Assembly (NCBI RefSeq): GCF_010730955.1
Contig: NZ_AP022577.1
Coordinates: 2,418,001-2,482,000 of the forward strand
Length of the DNA: 64,000 nucleotides
From: Mycolicibacterium aubagnense
GTDB taxonomy: Bacteria > Actinomycetota > Actinomycetes > Mycobacteriales > Mycobacteriaceae
Reading direction: 5' to 3'
The notes below the pieces were generated by a model that worked only from the letters and a program-made list of their open reading frames with translations, was not told the origin of the DNA and ran no database searches. Position numbers and translations under genes: made by a program. Positions 46,402 to 55,779 of the stretch are shown piece by piece. The stretch's first letter is position 1, and every line of letters begins with the position of its first letter.

Positions 46402-46865
46402 GACCGGATCGCGCTCCGCACCTGCGCTGCCGCGGCAGCAACATCGGGGTTGTCGACAACGTCGAATTGTCGGGTGTACAGGGCCTTCACGATGGGCGCC
46501 GCCGCAGCCGCAGGCCCGCGCTCCACCTCACCCAACGTCATGTACTGGGCCGGCACACCCGTGCGGTAGAACACGAAATTCCGCAGTATCCGGCTCATTT
46601 CGGTGTACGCCTGACGGCTGCTCAGCTCACCGGCACGGTATCGGTCGGCTACGCGTCCGACCGCGGCGCTGAACTTGCGCTGCAGCACCCGAGCGCTGAT
46701 GTCGCGGATCACCGGGAGGGTGCGCAACCGTTCGACGGGCAGCGTCCACACCAGCACGCCGCCGAACCAGCCGATCACCCCGAGGATCAGCAGGACGCCG
46801 AGCACCAGCCACAGCATCGAGTACGGCAGTGGCGCCACAACCCATTTCAGAAAGTCATTTGCCAC
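46392..46865 (-). CDS. Small one-helix protein of the MoxR operon
   Basis: 157 aa: one strong transmembrane helix (about 15-40, YSMLWLVLGVLLILGVIGWFGGVLVW), then a cytoplasmic helical domain (RDISARVLQRKFSAAVGRVADRYRAGELSSRQAYTEMSRILRNFVFY) like the DUF4129/DUF4381 tails found beside DUF58 genes. Fits the place of MxaA-type proteins only loosely. Overlaps DUF58 by 11 bp. Confidence 0.8.
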   Translation of the reverse strand: MANDFLKWVVAPLPYSMLWLVLGVLLILGVIGWFGGVLVWTLPVERLRTLPVIRDISARVLQRKFSAAVGRVADRYRAGELSSRQAYTEMSRILRNFVFYRTGVPAQYMTLGEVERGPAAAAAPIVKALYTRQFDVVDNPDVAAAAAQVRSAIRSWS

Positions 46866-47754
46866 GGCCGGCCTTCTTCAACATCAGGGTGACGGCGCCA
46901 AACAACTCACCACTGCCGGAAACCCGTGCGCACGGGATCGCGGAGCTGTTGACGTATTGCTCGAATGCCGCCTCGCGCTGGGCCTCGGCCCGCCGGTACG
47001 CCTCCAGTACCCGGTGCCCCAGGATCTCTTCGCGCAGCAGCGTTCTGCCGCTGTCGACGTCGTATCCCTCGCCGCCGAATCCAGGCGCTCCGATCATCGG
47101 GGCGTCGCGCACCGTCACCCAGTACACGTCGTGACGCGCCGCCACCTTGCGGAACTGCTCGTCCAGCTCCGGGCTGACATCGGGTTCATCGGAGATCACG
47201 AAAACGATGTGCCTGCGCCGGAAATGGTGCTGCACATAGTCCAGTTGTCTGCAGATGTCGCTCCGGCCACTGCCGGCGACGTCGTGGCGGTTGACCCGTT
47301 CCAGGATGTGCTCGAGGTGCGCCTCGCCACGCCGGTTGGGCATGTGTGCCGATCCCGTCGCGTCCCCGTATACCAGGCCCATCTCGTCACCCTTGCTGAT
47401 GGCGATGAGCCCGACCAGACCAACGGCATTGAGCACGACCCGCTGTTTGACCTCGCCACTGGCCGCCAGCGCCAACGCGTTTCGGCCGAGGTCGGTGACC
47501 ATCAGGATCCGTTGTTGCCGGTACGAGACGAATCGCTTGACCAGTACCTCGGGCGAGCGCGCCGACGCCTTCCAGTCGATATCGCGGACGTCGTCGCCCG
47601 GGACATAGGGACGCAGATCGTCGAATTCCAGACTGCGTCCCTGGAACATCGAGCGGTGCTCGCCTTCCAGCAGCCCGCGGGACACCCCGTTCGGACCCGA
47701 GAGCCGATTGCCGGCGAGGGTCTGCGCCTTGACCTCCTGCAGTAGTACACCCAT
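46855..47754 (-). CDS. DUF58 protein of the MoxR operon
   Basis: 299-aa soluble DUF58 (MxaS-like) protein: SRGLLEGEHRSMFQGRSLEFDDLRPYVPGDDVRDIDWKASARSPEVLVKRF begins the signature, and the rest forms a VWA-like fold (RILMVTDLGRNALALAASGEVK, RRRHIVFVISDEPDVSPE). The DxSxS site reads DLGRN, so it lacks a proper MIDAS. DUF58 genes almost always follow MoxR ATPase genes; here five bases separate them. Confidence 0.92.
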   Translation of the reverse strand: MGVLLQEVKAQTLAGNRLSGPNGVSRGLLEGEHRSMFQGRSLEFDDLRPYVPGDDVRDIDWKASARSPEVLVKRFVSYRQQRILMVTDLGRNALALAASGEVKQRVVLNAVGLVGLIAISKGDEMGLVYGDATGSAHMPNRRGEAHLEHILERVNRHDVAGSGRSDICRQLDYVQHHFRRRHIVFVISDEPDVSPELDEQFRKVAARHDVYWVTVRDAPMIGAPGFGGEGYDVDSGRTLLREEILGHRVLEAYRRAEAQREAAFEQYVNSSAIPCARVSGSGELFGAVTLMLKKAGRGK

Positions 47755-47759
47755 CGCGA

Positions 47760-48770
47760 CTAGGGGGTTCGGACTGCCTGAATGACGTTGTCTATCAACA
47801 CTTCCGGAGTGACATTCTGGGCCACCGCCTCGAACCCGAGAATCAGCCGGTGCCGCAGCACCCGGTGCGCCAGTGCTTTCACGTCGTCGGGGAGCACGTG
47901 GTTGCGACCCGACAACAACGCCAACGCCCGCGCCGCCTTACAGAAGGCGATGGTGGCACGCGGACTGGCGCCGTACTCGATGAGCCGGGCCAGATTCGCC
48001 GGGAGGTACTGCTGCGGGGTACGGGTCACCGCGACGATCTGGGTGATGTAGTTGACGATCGCCGGATCGAGGTAGACGCGTCGCACCACGTCCCGGATGT
48101 ACAGGATGTCGTCCAGCGACGCCACGGGAGCATTCCGGTGGTTGGTGTAAACGCCGGCGTCGATCCGGAAGACCATCTCCGCCTCTTCGCGAGGATTCGG
48201 ATAGCTCAGGATCTCTTTGAACATGAACCGGTCCATCTGCGCCTCGGGCAGCGGATAGGTACCCTCCTGATCGACCGGGTTCTGCGTGGCGAGCACCAGG
48301 AACGGCTCGGGAATCTTGTAGACGTCGCCGGCGATGCTGGTCTGGCGCTCCTCCATGGCTTCCAGCATGGCGCTCTGGGTTTTCGCACTTGACCGGTTGA
48401 TCTCGTCCAGCAGCACGATGTTGGCGTGCACCGGTCCCAGCTGAGTGTGGAAGACGCCTTTGGACGCGTCGAAGATCTGGGTTCCGATGATGTCGCTCGG
48501 CAGCAGATCCGGGGTGCACTGAATGCGCCGGAACTTGGCCTGCACCGCGTCGGCCACGGCCCGTGCGGCCGTCGTCTTGGCAAGTCCCGGAACGCTTTCC
48601 AGCAACACATGGCCGCCGGTGAACAGCCCGATCAACAAGCTCTGTTGCAGCCCGGTCTGGCCCACCACCTTGGCCGCGAATGCTCCGGACACCGCATGTA
48701 CCACCGAGCGGGCGCGGTCGAGTTCTTCCCGTGTCGGCTGCGGCTGCATCGTGTTCGCCGGGGCGCTCAT
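47760..48770 (-). CDS. MoxR-family AAA+ ATPase
   Basis: 336-aa AAA+ chaperone-like ATPase: Walker A LLESVPGLAKTTAARAVADAV (GLAKT form typical of MoxR), CTPDLLPSDIIGTQIFD, Walker B IVLLDEINRSSAKTQSAMLEAMEE, sensor ATQNPVDQEGTYPLPEAQMDRFMF, and the C-terminal lid SPRATIAFCKAARALALLSGR. MoxR proteins activate or assemble metalloprotein or membrane complexes with VWA partners. ATG 48770 overlaps the preceding stop (ATGA). The longer open frame upstream of it is the shadow of the preceding gene. Confidence 0.95.
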   Translation of the reverse strand: MSAPANTMQPQPTREELDRARSVVHAVSGAFAAKVVGQTGLQQSLLIGLFTGGHVLLESVPGLAKTTAARAVADAVQAKFRRIQCTPDLLPSDIIGTQIFDASKGVFHTQLGPVHANIVLLDEINRSSAKTQSAMLEAMEERQTSIAGDVYKIPEPFLVLATQNPVDQEGTYPLPEAQMDRFMFKEILSYPNPREEAEMVFRIDAGVYTNHRNAPVASLDDILYIRDVVRRVYLDPAIVNYITQIVAVTRTPQQYLPANLARLIEYGASPRATIAFCKAARALALLSGRNHVLPDDVKALAHRVLRHRLILGFEAVAQNVTPEVLIDNVIQAVRTP

Positions 48771-50002
48771 CGGCCGAACCACTTCACTGTCAACGGATCC
48801 TGTGTCATATCGATCTGCCCCATCAGCGGGACGAACTGCTTGCCCTGCACCGTCGCGCCACTGGTGCTCGTCGCGGTGATGGTCCACTGCGAGGTCCCCA
48901 TGGTGCGCACCGACAGGTCGAACGCCGTGAACGTGTAGTTGACCTGGTTCAGATCGGCCGGCGGTTCCCAGTGCACGGTCCCGTCGGTCAGCGTCGGGTT
49001 CGGCATGGCGTTCGGGCAGCCCGGCGGCGCCAGCAACGTGGACTTCGCGCATTCGGCGACCGCGGCGGCCACGGCCTGCTTGGCCGCCTCCGAGCCGGCC
49101 TCGCTGAGCTGCATCTGGGTGCCGACAGTGAGTCCGACACCTGAGGCGACCAACCCGTCGAGCAACACCGGCCGCGCCGTCGACACCGTCAGATACTTGC
49201 TTGCCGAACCCAGATCGAGCCACCCCGGAAACACATACACCGCCGCATTACTCGGCGCGGGCTTGCCGAACAGAGTCAGCGGCGCGGCCGGCAGGGGCTG
49301 ACCGGTAGCCGGGTTGTTCATCCGGATACCACCGCTCGCACCGAGATTCACCTTGACGCTGGCAGTCGGCAGGCGCCAGCCGTTGTCGTCCTTCTTCACC
49401 ATCAACGTCTGGTCGGCGGTTTGATCACCGAAGTTGACCGACACGTGCACCTGCGCCATGGGACCGGTTTCGTTGGTGCTCAGAATCCGGACGTTGGTGA
49501 TGGGCCACTTGGCCGTCTGCTGCTTCAGCACATCGTCGGTCAGGAAGTCCTTGGAGCCCGGCTGATCGGCGCCAAAGGCCAAGGCGGCGCCCGCATCTCC
49601 CTTCGACAGCGCTTCCAGGTAACCCTTGACCGCACCCTCTGCCGAACTCGCGCCACCACCACCGGGACCGTTCGATCCGCCGCCGGAGAATGACACGATC
49701 GCCACGACGATGCCCACCACGAGGAGCACCGCAAGAGTGGCTCCGCCGGTGATGAACAGTGCCTTCTTGCTCTTGGCCTGCTGGGGCGCCGGCGCGTACC
49801 CGGGCTGCGGAAAGTTCTGGAACTGCGGCTGCTGCGGCGCGGCCGGCCAACCCCCGTGCGGCGGCACCTGAGGCGGCGCACCCTGCGGCGCCGGACCGCC
49901 CCACTGCGGCGCGGGCGGCGGTTGCCCGTAACCGGGATGCTGCGGCGCCGGCCCGTCAACCGGATTGGGACCACCGAAAGGCGACTGCGGTGGCTGCGTC
50001 AC
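48767..50002 (-). CDS. Pro/Gln-rich membrane protein with exported domain, first gene of MoxR operon
   Basis: 411 aa: a Pro/Gln/Gly-rich N-terminus (1-80) of the kind seen in mycobacterial membrane proteins, one helix (about 81-105, ALFITGGATLAVLLVVGIVVAIVSF), then an exported region with AEGAVKGYLEALSKGDAGAALAFG (a DUF4878/NTF2-like head) and a beta-rich C-terminal half ending PLTVKWFGR. GTG start. It heads the operon and probably supplies the periplasmic part on which the ATPase module acts. Function unknown. Confidence 0.82.
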   Translation of the reverse strand: MTQPPQSPFGGPNPVDGPAPQHPGYGQPPPAPQWGGPAPQGAPPQVPPHGGWPAAPQQPQFQNFPQPGYAPAPQQAKSKKALFITGGATLAVLLVVGIVVAIVSFSGGGSNGPGGGGASSAEGAVKGYLEALSKGDAGAALAFGADQPGSKDFLTDDVLKQQTAKWPITNVRILSTNETGPMAQVHVSVNFGDQTADQTLMVKKDDNGWRLPTASVKVNLGASGGIRMNNPATGQPLPAAPLTLFGKPAPSNAAVYVFPGWLDLGSASKYLTVSTARPVLLDGLVASGVGLTVGTQMQLSEAGSEAAKQAVAAAVAECAKSTLLAPPGCPNAMPNPTLTDGTVHWEPPADLNQVNYTFTAFDLSVRTMGTSQWTITATSTSGATVQGKQFVPLMGQIDMTQDPLTVKWFGR

Positions 50003-50163
50003 GAGGTGAATCCACCGTCAAGAACCGTCACCAATTGAACCTCCCCCTCTCCCCGTGCCGACGTACACCGGCGACCCGACGGTATCACTACTCCAGGCGA
50101 CCCTCCGTCGCCAACAACCAGCGCACACGACGGTGAACGACACCCACCGGGCAGTGACACGAA

Positions 50164-50196
50164 AAAGCCCCGACTCGCCAGGCGAGTCGGGGCTTT
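50164..50196. terminator. Hairpin terminator downstream of groEL2
   Basis: aaagccccgactcgcc (50164-50179) and its complement (50181-50196) form a 16-bp inverted repeat between the groEL2 stop and the MoxR operon. It can terminate minus-strand transcription from groEL2. Confidence 0.85.
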
Positions 50197-50214
50197 CCCG
50201 TAAAAGAGCTGGAC

Positions 50215-51951
<1,737 letters not shown>

Positions 51952-51978
51952 CTAGCACTCACCTATCGAGAGTGCCAA
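51952..51978. promoter_or_regulatory. CIRCE element 1 upstream of groEL2
   Basis: ctagcactc (51952-51960), nine-base spacer, gagtgccaa (51970-51978). It matches the CIRCE consensus TTAGCACTC-N9-GAGTGCTAA with two mismatches. HrcA is the known repressor. Confidence 0.9.
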
Positions 51979-51985
51979 CGTCTTT

Positions 51986-52012
51986 TTAGCACTCAGGTAG
52001 GGCGAGTGCAAG
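51986..52012. promoter_or_regulatory. CIRCE element 2 upstream of groEL2
   Basis: ttagcactc (51986-51994), nine-base spacer, gagtgcaag (52004-52012). Only 7 bp from element 1, so both HrcA sites lie on one DNA stretch, 34 bp centre to centre. Confidence 0.88.
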
Positions 52013-52037
52013 GTTGTTCACCATCCGCGCAACCGAA

Positions 52038-52874
52038 TCAGGACGCCGACCGGTACCGCGCCACCTGCGCGACGTATTCATCGAGCAGGCGCAGCGATTC
52101 ATCCCTGCCCACCGAGGGCAGGAACAAGCCGAGCTGCCCGTAACCGAGACCTTCGACGGCCTGCCAGTATTCGGGTTTCACCGGTGCGCCGAACATCGCC
52201 AGCGGGACGTCGTGACCGGCGGCCTCACGCATCTGCCCAATACGTTTGGCCAGCACGTCGCGAGGCAGCGGGTTGGAGATCCAGCCGGCACCATGCCGAA
52301 CGACCCGTTTGACGGTCGCATCCGAATTTCCGCCGACATAGATCGGCGGGTGCGGCTTCTGCACCGGCTTGGGACGGCAGTACGACGGATCGAAGTTGAC
52401 GAACTTCCCGTGATATTGGGCGGGTTCGTCGGTCCACAGCTCTTTGATGGCCTCGACACTCTCGTCCAGCCGCGCGCCCCGCGTCTTCGGATCGGTGCCG
52501 TGGTCACGCATCTCCTCGAGATTCCAGCCCGCACCGACACCGAAGGTGAACCGACCGCCCGAGATGAGATCGATGCTCGCGGCTTCCTTGGCGGTATGGA
52601 TCGGGTCGCGCTGGATCAGCAGGGCGACGCCGGTGAACAGTTCGATCGTGGAGGTCACCGCAGCGGCAGCGGCGAGGGTGACGAACGGGTCGAGGGTGTT
52701 GTAGTACCAGGGCGGCAGGTCACCGCCGTTCGGGTACGCGGATTCCCGGCTCGCCGGGATGTGACTGTGCTCAGCGACGATGAGCGATGCGAAGCCCCGT
52801 TCCTCGATCGCCCGCGCCAATGTCACCGGGTCGACGGTGTCGTCGTCGACGAAGGTGGCGATTCCGAACTTCAT
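52038..52874 (-). CDS. LLM-class F420-dependent oxidoreductase
   Basis: 278-aa luciferase-like (TIM-barrel) enzyme: MKFGIATFVDDDTVDPVTLARAIEERGFASLIVAEHSHIP opens the barrel, FTGVALLIQRDPIHTAKEAASIDLISGGRFTFGVGAGWN the conserved core, KPHPPIYVGGNSD the later strand. Typical of F420-dependent mycobacterial oxidoreductases; substrate unknown. Its ATG lies 10 bp after the stop of the TetR gene, so both probably share a transcript. Confidence 0.92.
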   Translation of the reverse strand: MKFGIATFVDDDTVDPVTLARAIEERGFASLIVAEHSHIPASRESAYPNGGDLPPWYYNTLDPFVTLAAAAAVTSTIELFTGVALLIQRDPIHTAKEAASIDLISGGRFTFGVGAGWNLEEMRDHGTDPKTRGARLDESVEAIKELWTDEPAQYHGKFVNFDPSYCRPKPVQKPHPPIYVGGNSDATVKRVVRHGAGWISNPLPRDVLAKRIGQMREAAGHDVPLAMFGAPVKPEYWQAVEGLGYGQLGLFLPSVGRDESLRLLDEYVAQVARYRSAS

Positions 52875-52884
52875 GCGGCCGACG

Positions 52885-53457
52885 CTACTCCCGGCGCGGC
52901 CGCAAGCCGTCCATCATCAACTCGACCACCCGGTCTGCGGCGTCGGGGTTGTAGCGTTGCGCGGCCTGCGCCGCCACCAACAGCGTCTTGACCTCGGGGA
53001 CCGAGACGTCCGAACGGACGGCGCCGACGCGCTGGGCCGCCGCCAGCAATTGGCCCAGCAGGGCCAGGAATTCGTCCTCGACGTCGGGCACCAAGGTCTT
53101 GACGTCGATCCCGAGGCCGGCGAGCGCGTCGACCAGCCCCTGATCGGTCTCCCCCCACTGGACCAGCGACCGCACGAAATCGAACAACCCGTCACCCGGA
53201 GCGTCGGACGCCAAACACGCCCGGCCGGCATCCGTGACCGACTGCAGCCGATCCTCGATGACCGCGCGGTAGAGATCGTCCTTGGTCGGGAAATGGCGAT
53301 AGACGGTGCCGGCGCCAACGCCGGCCCGTCGGGCGATCTCGTCGATGGGCACCGCGAGCCCCTCGTCGGCGAAGGTTTGATAGGCGACTTCCAGCACGCG
53401 AGCCCGGTTCCGGGCCGCGTCGGCACGCAGCGGCCGCTTGGGTTTGCACATCGTCAT
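52885..53457 (-). CDS. TetR-family repressor
   Basis: 190 aa: basic tail (CKPKRPLRADAARNRARVLEVAYQTFADEG), helix-turn-helix VPIDEIARRAGVGAGTVYRHFPTKDDLYRAVI, and a C-terminal helical ligand domain. It is divergent from the SDR gene at 53552 and upstream of the LLM gene. The gap contains a nested palindrome that is an obvious operator. Likely effector is a small hydrophobic compound processed by one of the two oxidoreductases. Confidence 0.93.
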   Translation of the reverse strand: MTMCKPKRPLRADAARNRARVLEVAYQTFADEGLAVPIDEIARRAGVGAGTVYRHFPTKDDLYRAVIEDRLQSVTDAGRACLASDAPGDGLFDFVRSLVQWGETDQGLVDALAGLGIDVKTLVPDVEDEFLALLGQLLAAAQRVGAVRSDVSVPEVKTLLVAAQAAQRYNPDAADRVVELMMDGLRPRRE

Positions 53458-53477
53458 GCTCTCGGGAACAAATTAAA

Positions 53478-53523
53478 CGGGGCGACCGTTCCGGATATGT
53501 GAATATCCGGGGCGCTCGCCCCG
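53478..53523. promoter_or_regulatory. Nested TetR-type operator between TetR and SDR genes
   Basis: ccggatat (53491-53498) and atatccgg (53503-53510) are perfect 8-bp arms around gtga; outside them cggggcga (53478-53485) and tcgccccg (53516-53523) form a second perfect 8-bp pair. The 46-bp block lies midway between the divergent starts at 53457 and 53552 and fits a TetR operator controlling both directions. Confidence 0.75.
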
Positions 53524-53551
53524 AATAAGGCCAGGCTACCGAGGAACCCTC

Positions 53552-54457
53552 ATGACCAAGTGGACCACCGCCAATATTCCCGACCAGACCGGACGCACCG
53601 CCGTCGTCACCGGCGCAAACACCGGACTCGGCTATGAGACCGCCGCCGCGCTCGCCGCCAAGAACGCGCACGTCGTCCTCGCCGTCCGCAACCTCGACAA
53701 AGGCAAGGACGCCGTCGACCGCATCCGGCAGGCGACGCCCGACGCCGACATCGTCCTGCAGGAACTCGACCTCAGCTCCTTGCAGTCGGTCCGCGAGGCC
53801 GCCGAGCAACTGAAGTCGGAATACCCGGCAATCGACCTGCTGATCAACAACGCCGGCGTCATGTGGACGCCGAAGCAGACCACCGCCGACGGCTTCGAGA
53901 TGCAGTTCGGCACCAACCACCTCGGACACTTCGCGTTCACCGGCCTGCTGCTGGACCAGCTGCTGACGGTGCCTGGTTCGCGCGTCGTGACGGTCAGCAG
54001 CCTGGGCCACCGGATTCGCGCCGCCATCCACTTCGACGATCTGCAGTGGGAACGCCGCTACAACCGGGTGGCGGCCTACGGCCAGTCCAAGCTCGCCAAC
54101 CTGCTCTTCACCTACGAACTGCAGCGGCGACTGACCGGTGCCGAGACCGTGGCCCTCGCTGCCCACCCGGGCGGGTCTAGCACCGAGCTGGCACGGCACG
54201 TCCCGCTGCCGCCCGCCGTCGTGACACTCATCGCTGAGCGGCTGTTCCAAAGTGCCGCCATGGGCGCCCTGCCCACGCTGCGCGCCGCAACCGACCCGGC
54301 CGCCTACGGCGGCCAGTACTACGGGCCGGATGGACTGTTCCAGCAGACCGGCCATCCGAAGGTTGTCGGCTCGAGCGACCAGTCGCACGACACCGCGTTG
54401 CAAGAGCGGTTGTGGGCGGTCTCCGAAGAACTGACCGGAGTGACGTTCCCGGTCTGA
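53552..54457 (+). CDS. Short-chain dehydrogenase/reductase (Rv0439c-like)
   Basis: 301-aa SDR: TGANTGLGYETAAALA at the N-terminus (dinucleotide site), LLINNAGVMWTPKQTT, catalytic Ser in VVTVSSLGHRI and YxxxK in AAYGQSKLANLLFTYELQRR. GANTGLGYE and FGTNHLGHFAFT match retinol-dehydrogenase-like WW-domain oxidoreductases common in mycobacteria. Its place near groEL2 fits Rv0439c. Transcribed divergently from the TetR gene. Confidence 0.93.
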   Translation: MTKWTTANIPDQTGRTAVVTGANTGLGYETAAALAAKNAHVVLAVRNLDKGKDAVDRIRQATPDADIVLQELDLSSLQSVREAAEQLKSEYPAIDLLINNAGVMWTPKQTTADGFEMQFGTNHLGHFAFTGLLLDQLLTVPGSRVVTVSSLGHRIRAAIHFDDLQWERRYNRVAAYGQSKLANLLFTYELQRRLTGAETVALAAHPGGSSTELARHVPLPPAVVTLIAERLFQSAAMGALPTLRAATDPAAYGGQYYGPDGLFQQTGHPKVVGSSDQSHDTALQERLWAVSEELTGVTFPV

Positions 54458-54468
54458 CCGCGGCGATG

Positions 54469-54509
54469 CCCTGTGGGTGGTGCGGCACACGGCCGTGCGA
54501 TCCACAGGG
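54469..54509. terminator. Hairpin between convergent SDR and MPTR-like genes
   Basis: ccctgtgg (54469-54476) and ccacaggg (54502-54509) with an inner gcac/gtgc pair form a stem-loop 11 bp after the SDR stop and 23 bp before the MPTR-like stop. Likely transcript end for both. Confidence 0.6.
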
Positions 54510-54532
54510 CCGGCGGGCAAACTCCTCGCTAG

Positions 54533-54940
54533 CTAGTGCCCCAGGCCCAGCAGTCCTGTTCGCCCGTTACCGATGGCCAGGACCCCCTTGTTGCCGGTGC
54601 CGATGTTGAGCAGCCCCGTGTTGCCGGCGCCGACGTTCACCAGACCGACGTTGCCGGCACCGATGTTGGCCACACCGCCATTGAGCGACCCGAGGTTGGC
54701 CACGCCGCCATTGAGGGAGCCACCGAGAAGACCGTTGGCGATGCCGACGTTCAGTCCGCCGGGGCCGAGAAGATTGTTGGCGATACCGGTGTTTGCCGTC
54801 CCGCCGTTGAGTAGGCCGTTGTTACCCGGCGTGACGTTGATGCCGGTGTCGGCAGCAGCCGCAGCGGCACAGGCGAGCGCGATGGCCCCGGCACCGATCG
54901 CTGAGGCCCCCAAGACTGCGGCTGAACGGATCATCGACAT
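54533..54940 (-). CDS. Small secreted protein with MPTR-like NxG repeats
   Basis: 135 aa: signal peptide (SAAVLGASAIGAGAIALACAAAAA, cleavage near ADT), then repeats of the form GNxGLxNxG (LNGGVANIGAGNVGLVNVGA, then NTGLLNIGTGNKGVLAIGNG). This is the repeat known from the C-terminal half of PPE-MPTR proteins, but no PPE domain is present, and the protein has a normal signal peptide. GAAGGAG ribosome site before ATG 54940. Function unknown; likely surface-exposed. Confidence 0.85.
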   Translation of the reverse strand: MSMIRSAAVLGASAIGAGAIALACAAAAAADTGINVTPGNNGLLNGGTANTGIANNLLGPGGLNVGIANGLLGGSLNGGVANLGSLNGGVANIGAGNVGLVNVGAGNTGLLNIGTGNKGVLAIGNGRTGLLGLGH

Positions 54941-55779
54941 GGCTGCTCCTTCGCTAGCCCGAAAGTGGGTAGTTCAAGACTAGACAGCGGCCAGCAAAAT
55001 GAGTAGCAGTTTGGCAAATAACGCTACTTCATTACTCGCATCTTTGAACCAGGCGCCGACGCGGTGCCACGGAACAGCCCGATGCGCGGCGGCCATGGCT
55101 CAGCACTCCGCCAATCCCATTAATTGACAACATAATTCATAGCCATCTCCGGCCGCCTAAATTAACGATGTCGGGCAATTTCGAGAGAAATCGATAACCG
55201 GGAAAATAGTGTCTCCGTTGAAAATGCAACTGGAGTGGCAAATACGAGCCGGATCGAATATTTACGCATCGCAGCGATTTTCATCTAACATCTGACATCA
55301 GCAGATATTTTGCTGCAGAGCCGGGATTCACCCCGCGTCACCGAGCCCGCGTCGGGCCCCACAGCTATTCGCAGAACCCGCCGAGCCTCACAATGAACAC
55401 GCACCGGCCACACCGCCACAGCCGACCCGGCGGCGTCATCAAACGAGCATTTCAGCGAGCCGAAACCACGCCGATCCGTGGACCACGACCAGAATGAACG
55501 TGTTCTAAATATGTTCCGGACGCGATCCCGACAGTTGCCCGATACCCGTCCGCACAGACCGCTAACATCCCGCTCAGCACGCCACACATTTCGCCCAGTG
55601 GTCGACTTTGCCGCAGGTGAACAGGCATTTCGAGCGATGCTCGCGCGCCCTCCGGCTCGCCGATATGAACAGACACACACTTTTCCCAATATGTTCACAG
55701 CTTCTTGGTTACGGGTGTTAGTCTCCCCACGTTTATTTACGGGGGTGCTATATCTCACACCCGGCGAGTGAGGAGGATC
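54941..55779. other. Long intergenic region before the PGRS gene
   Basis: 839 bp without a supported gene and visibly richer in A/T than its surroundings (for example around 55010-55300). It contains aatatgttc at 55508 and again at 55688, and a purine-rich GAGGAGG ribosome site at 55769-55775 for the PGRS gene. A plus-strand open frame at 55478-55771 has no ribosome site and no recognisable protein. The region most likely holds long promoter and leader sequences for the PGRS gene. Confidence 0.7.

Noticed and set aside
48771..49223. Upstream extension of the MoxR frame
   Set aside because: Lies entirely inside the preceding gene and starts conserved sequence only at MSAPANTMQ; ATG 48770 with ATGA overlap is better.
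55496..55505. gaacgtgttc as a possible LexA (SOS) box
   Set aside because: Spacer between GAAC and GTTC is two bases; the mycobacterial SOS box needs four.
55478..55771. 97-codon plus-strand frame before the PGRS gene
   Set aside because: No ribosome site, no family, arginine-rich composition typical of noncoding GC-rich frames; stops just before the real PGRS start.
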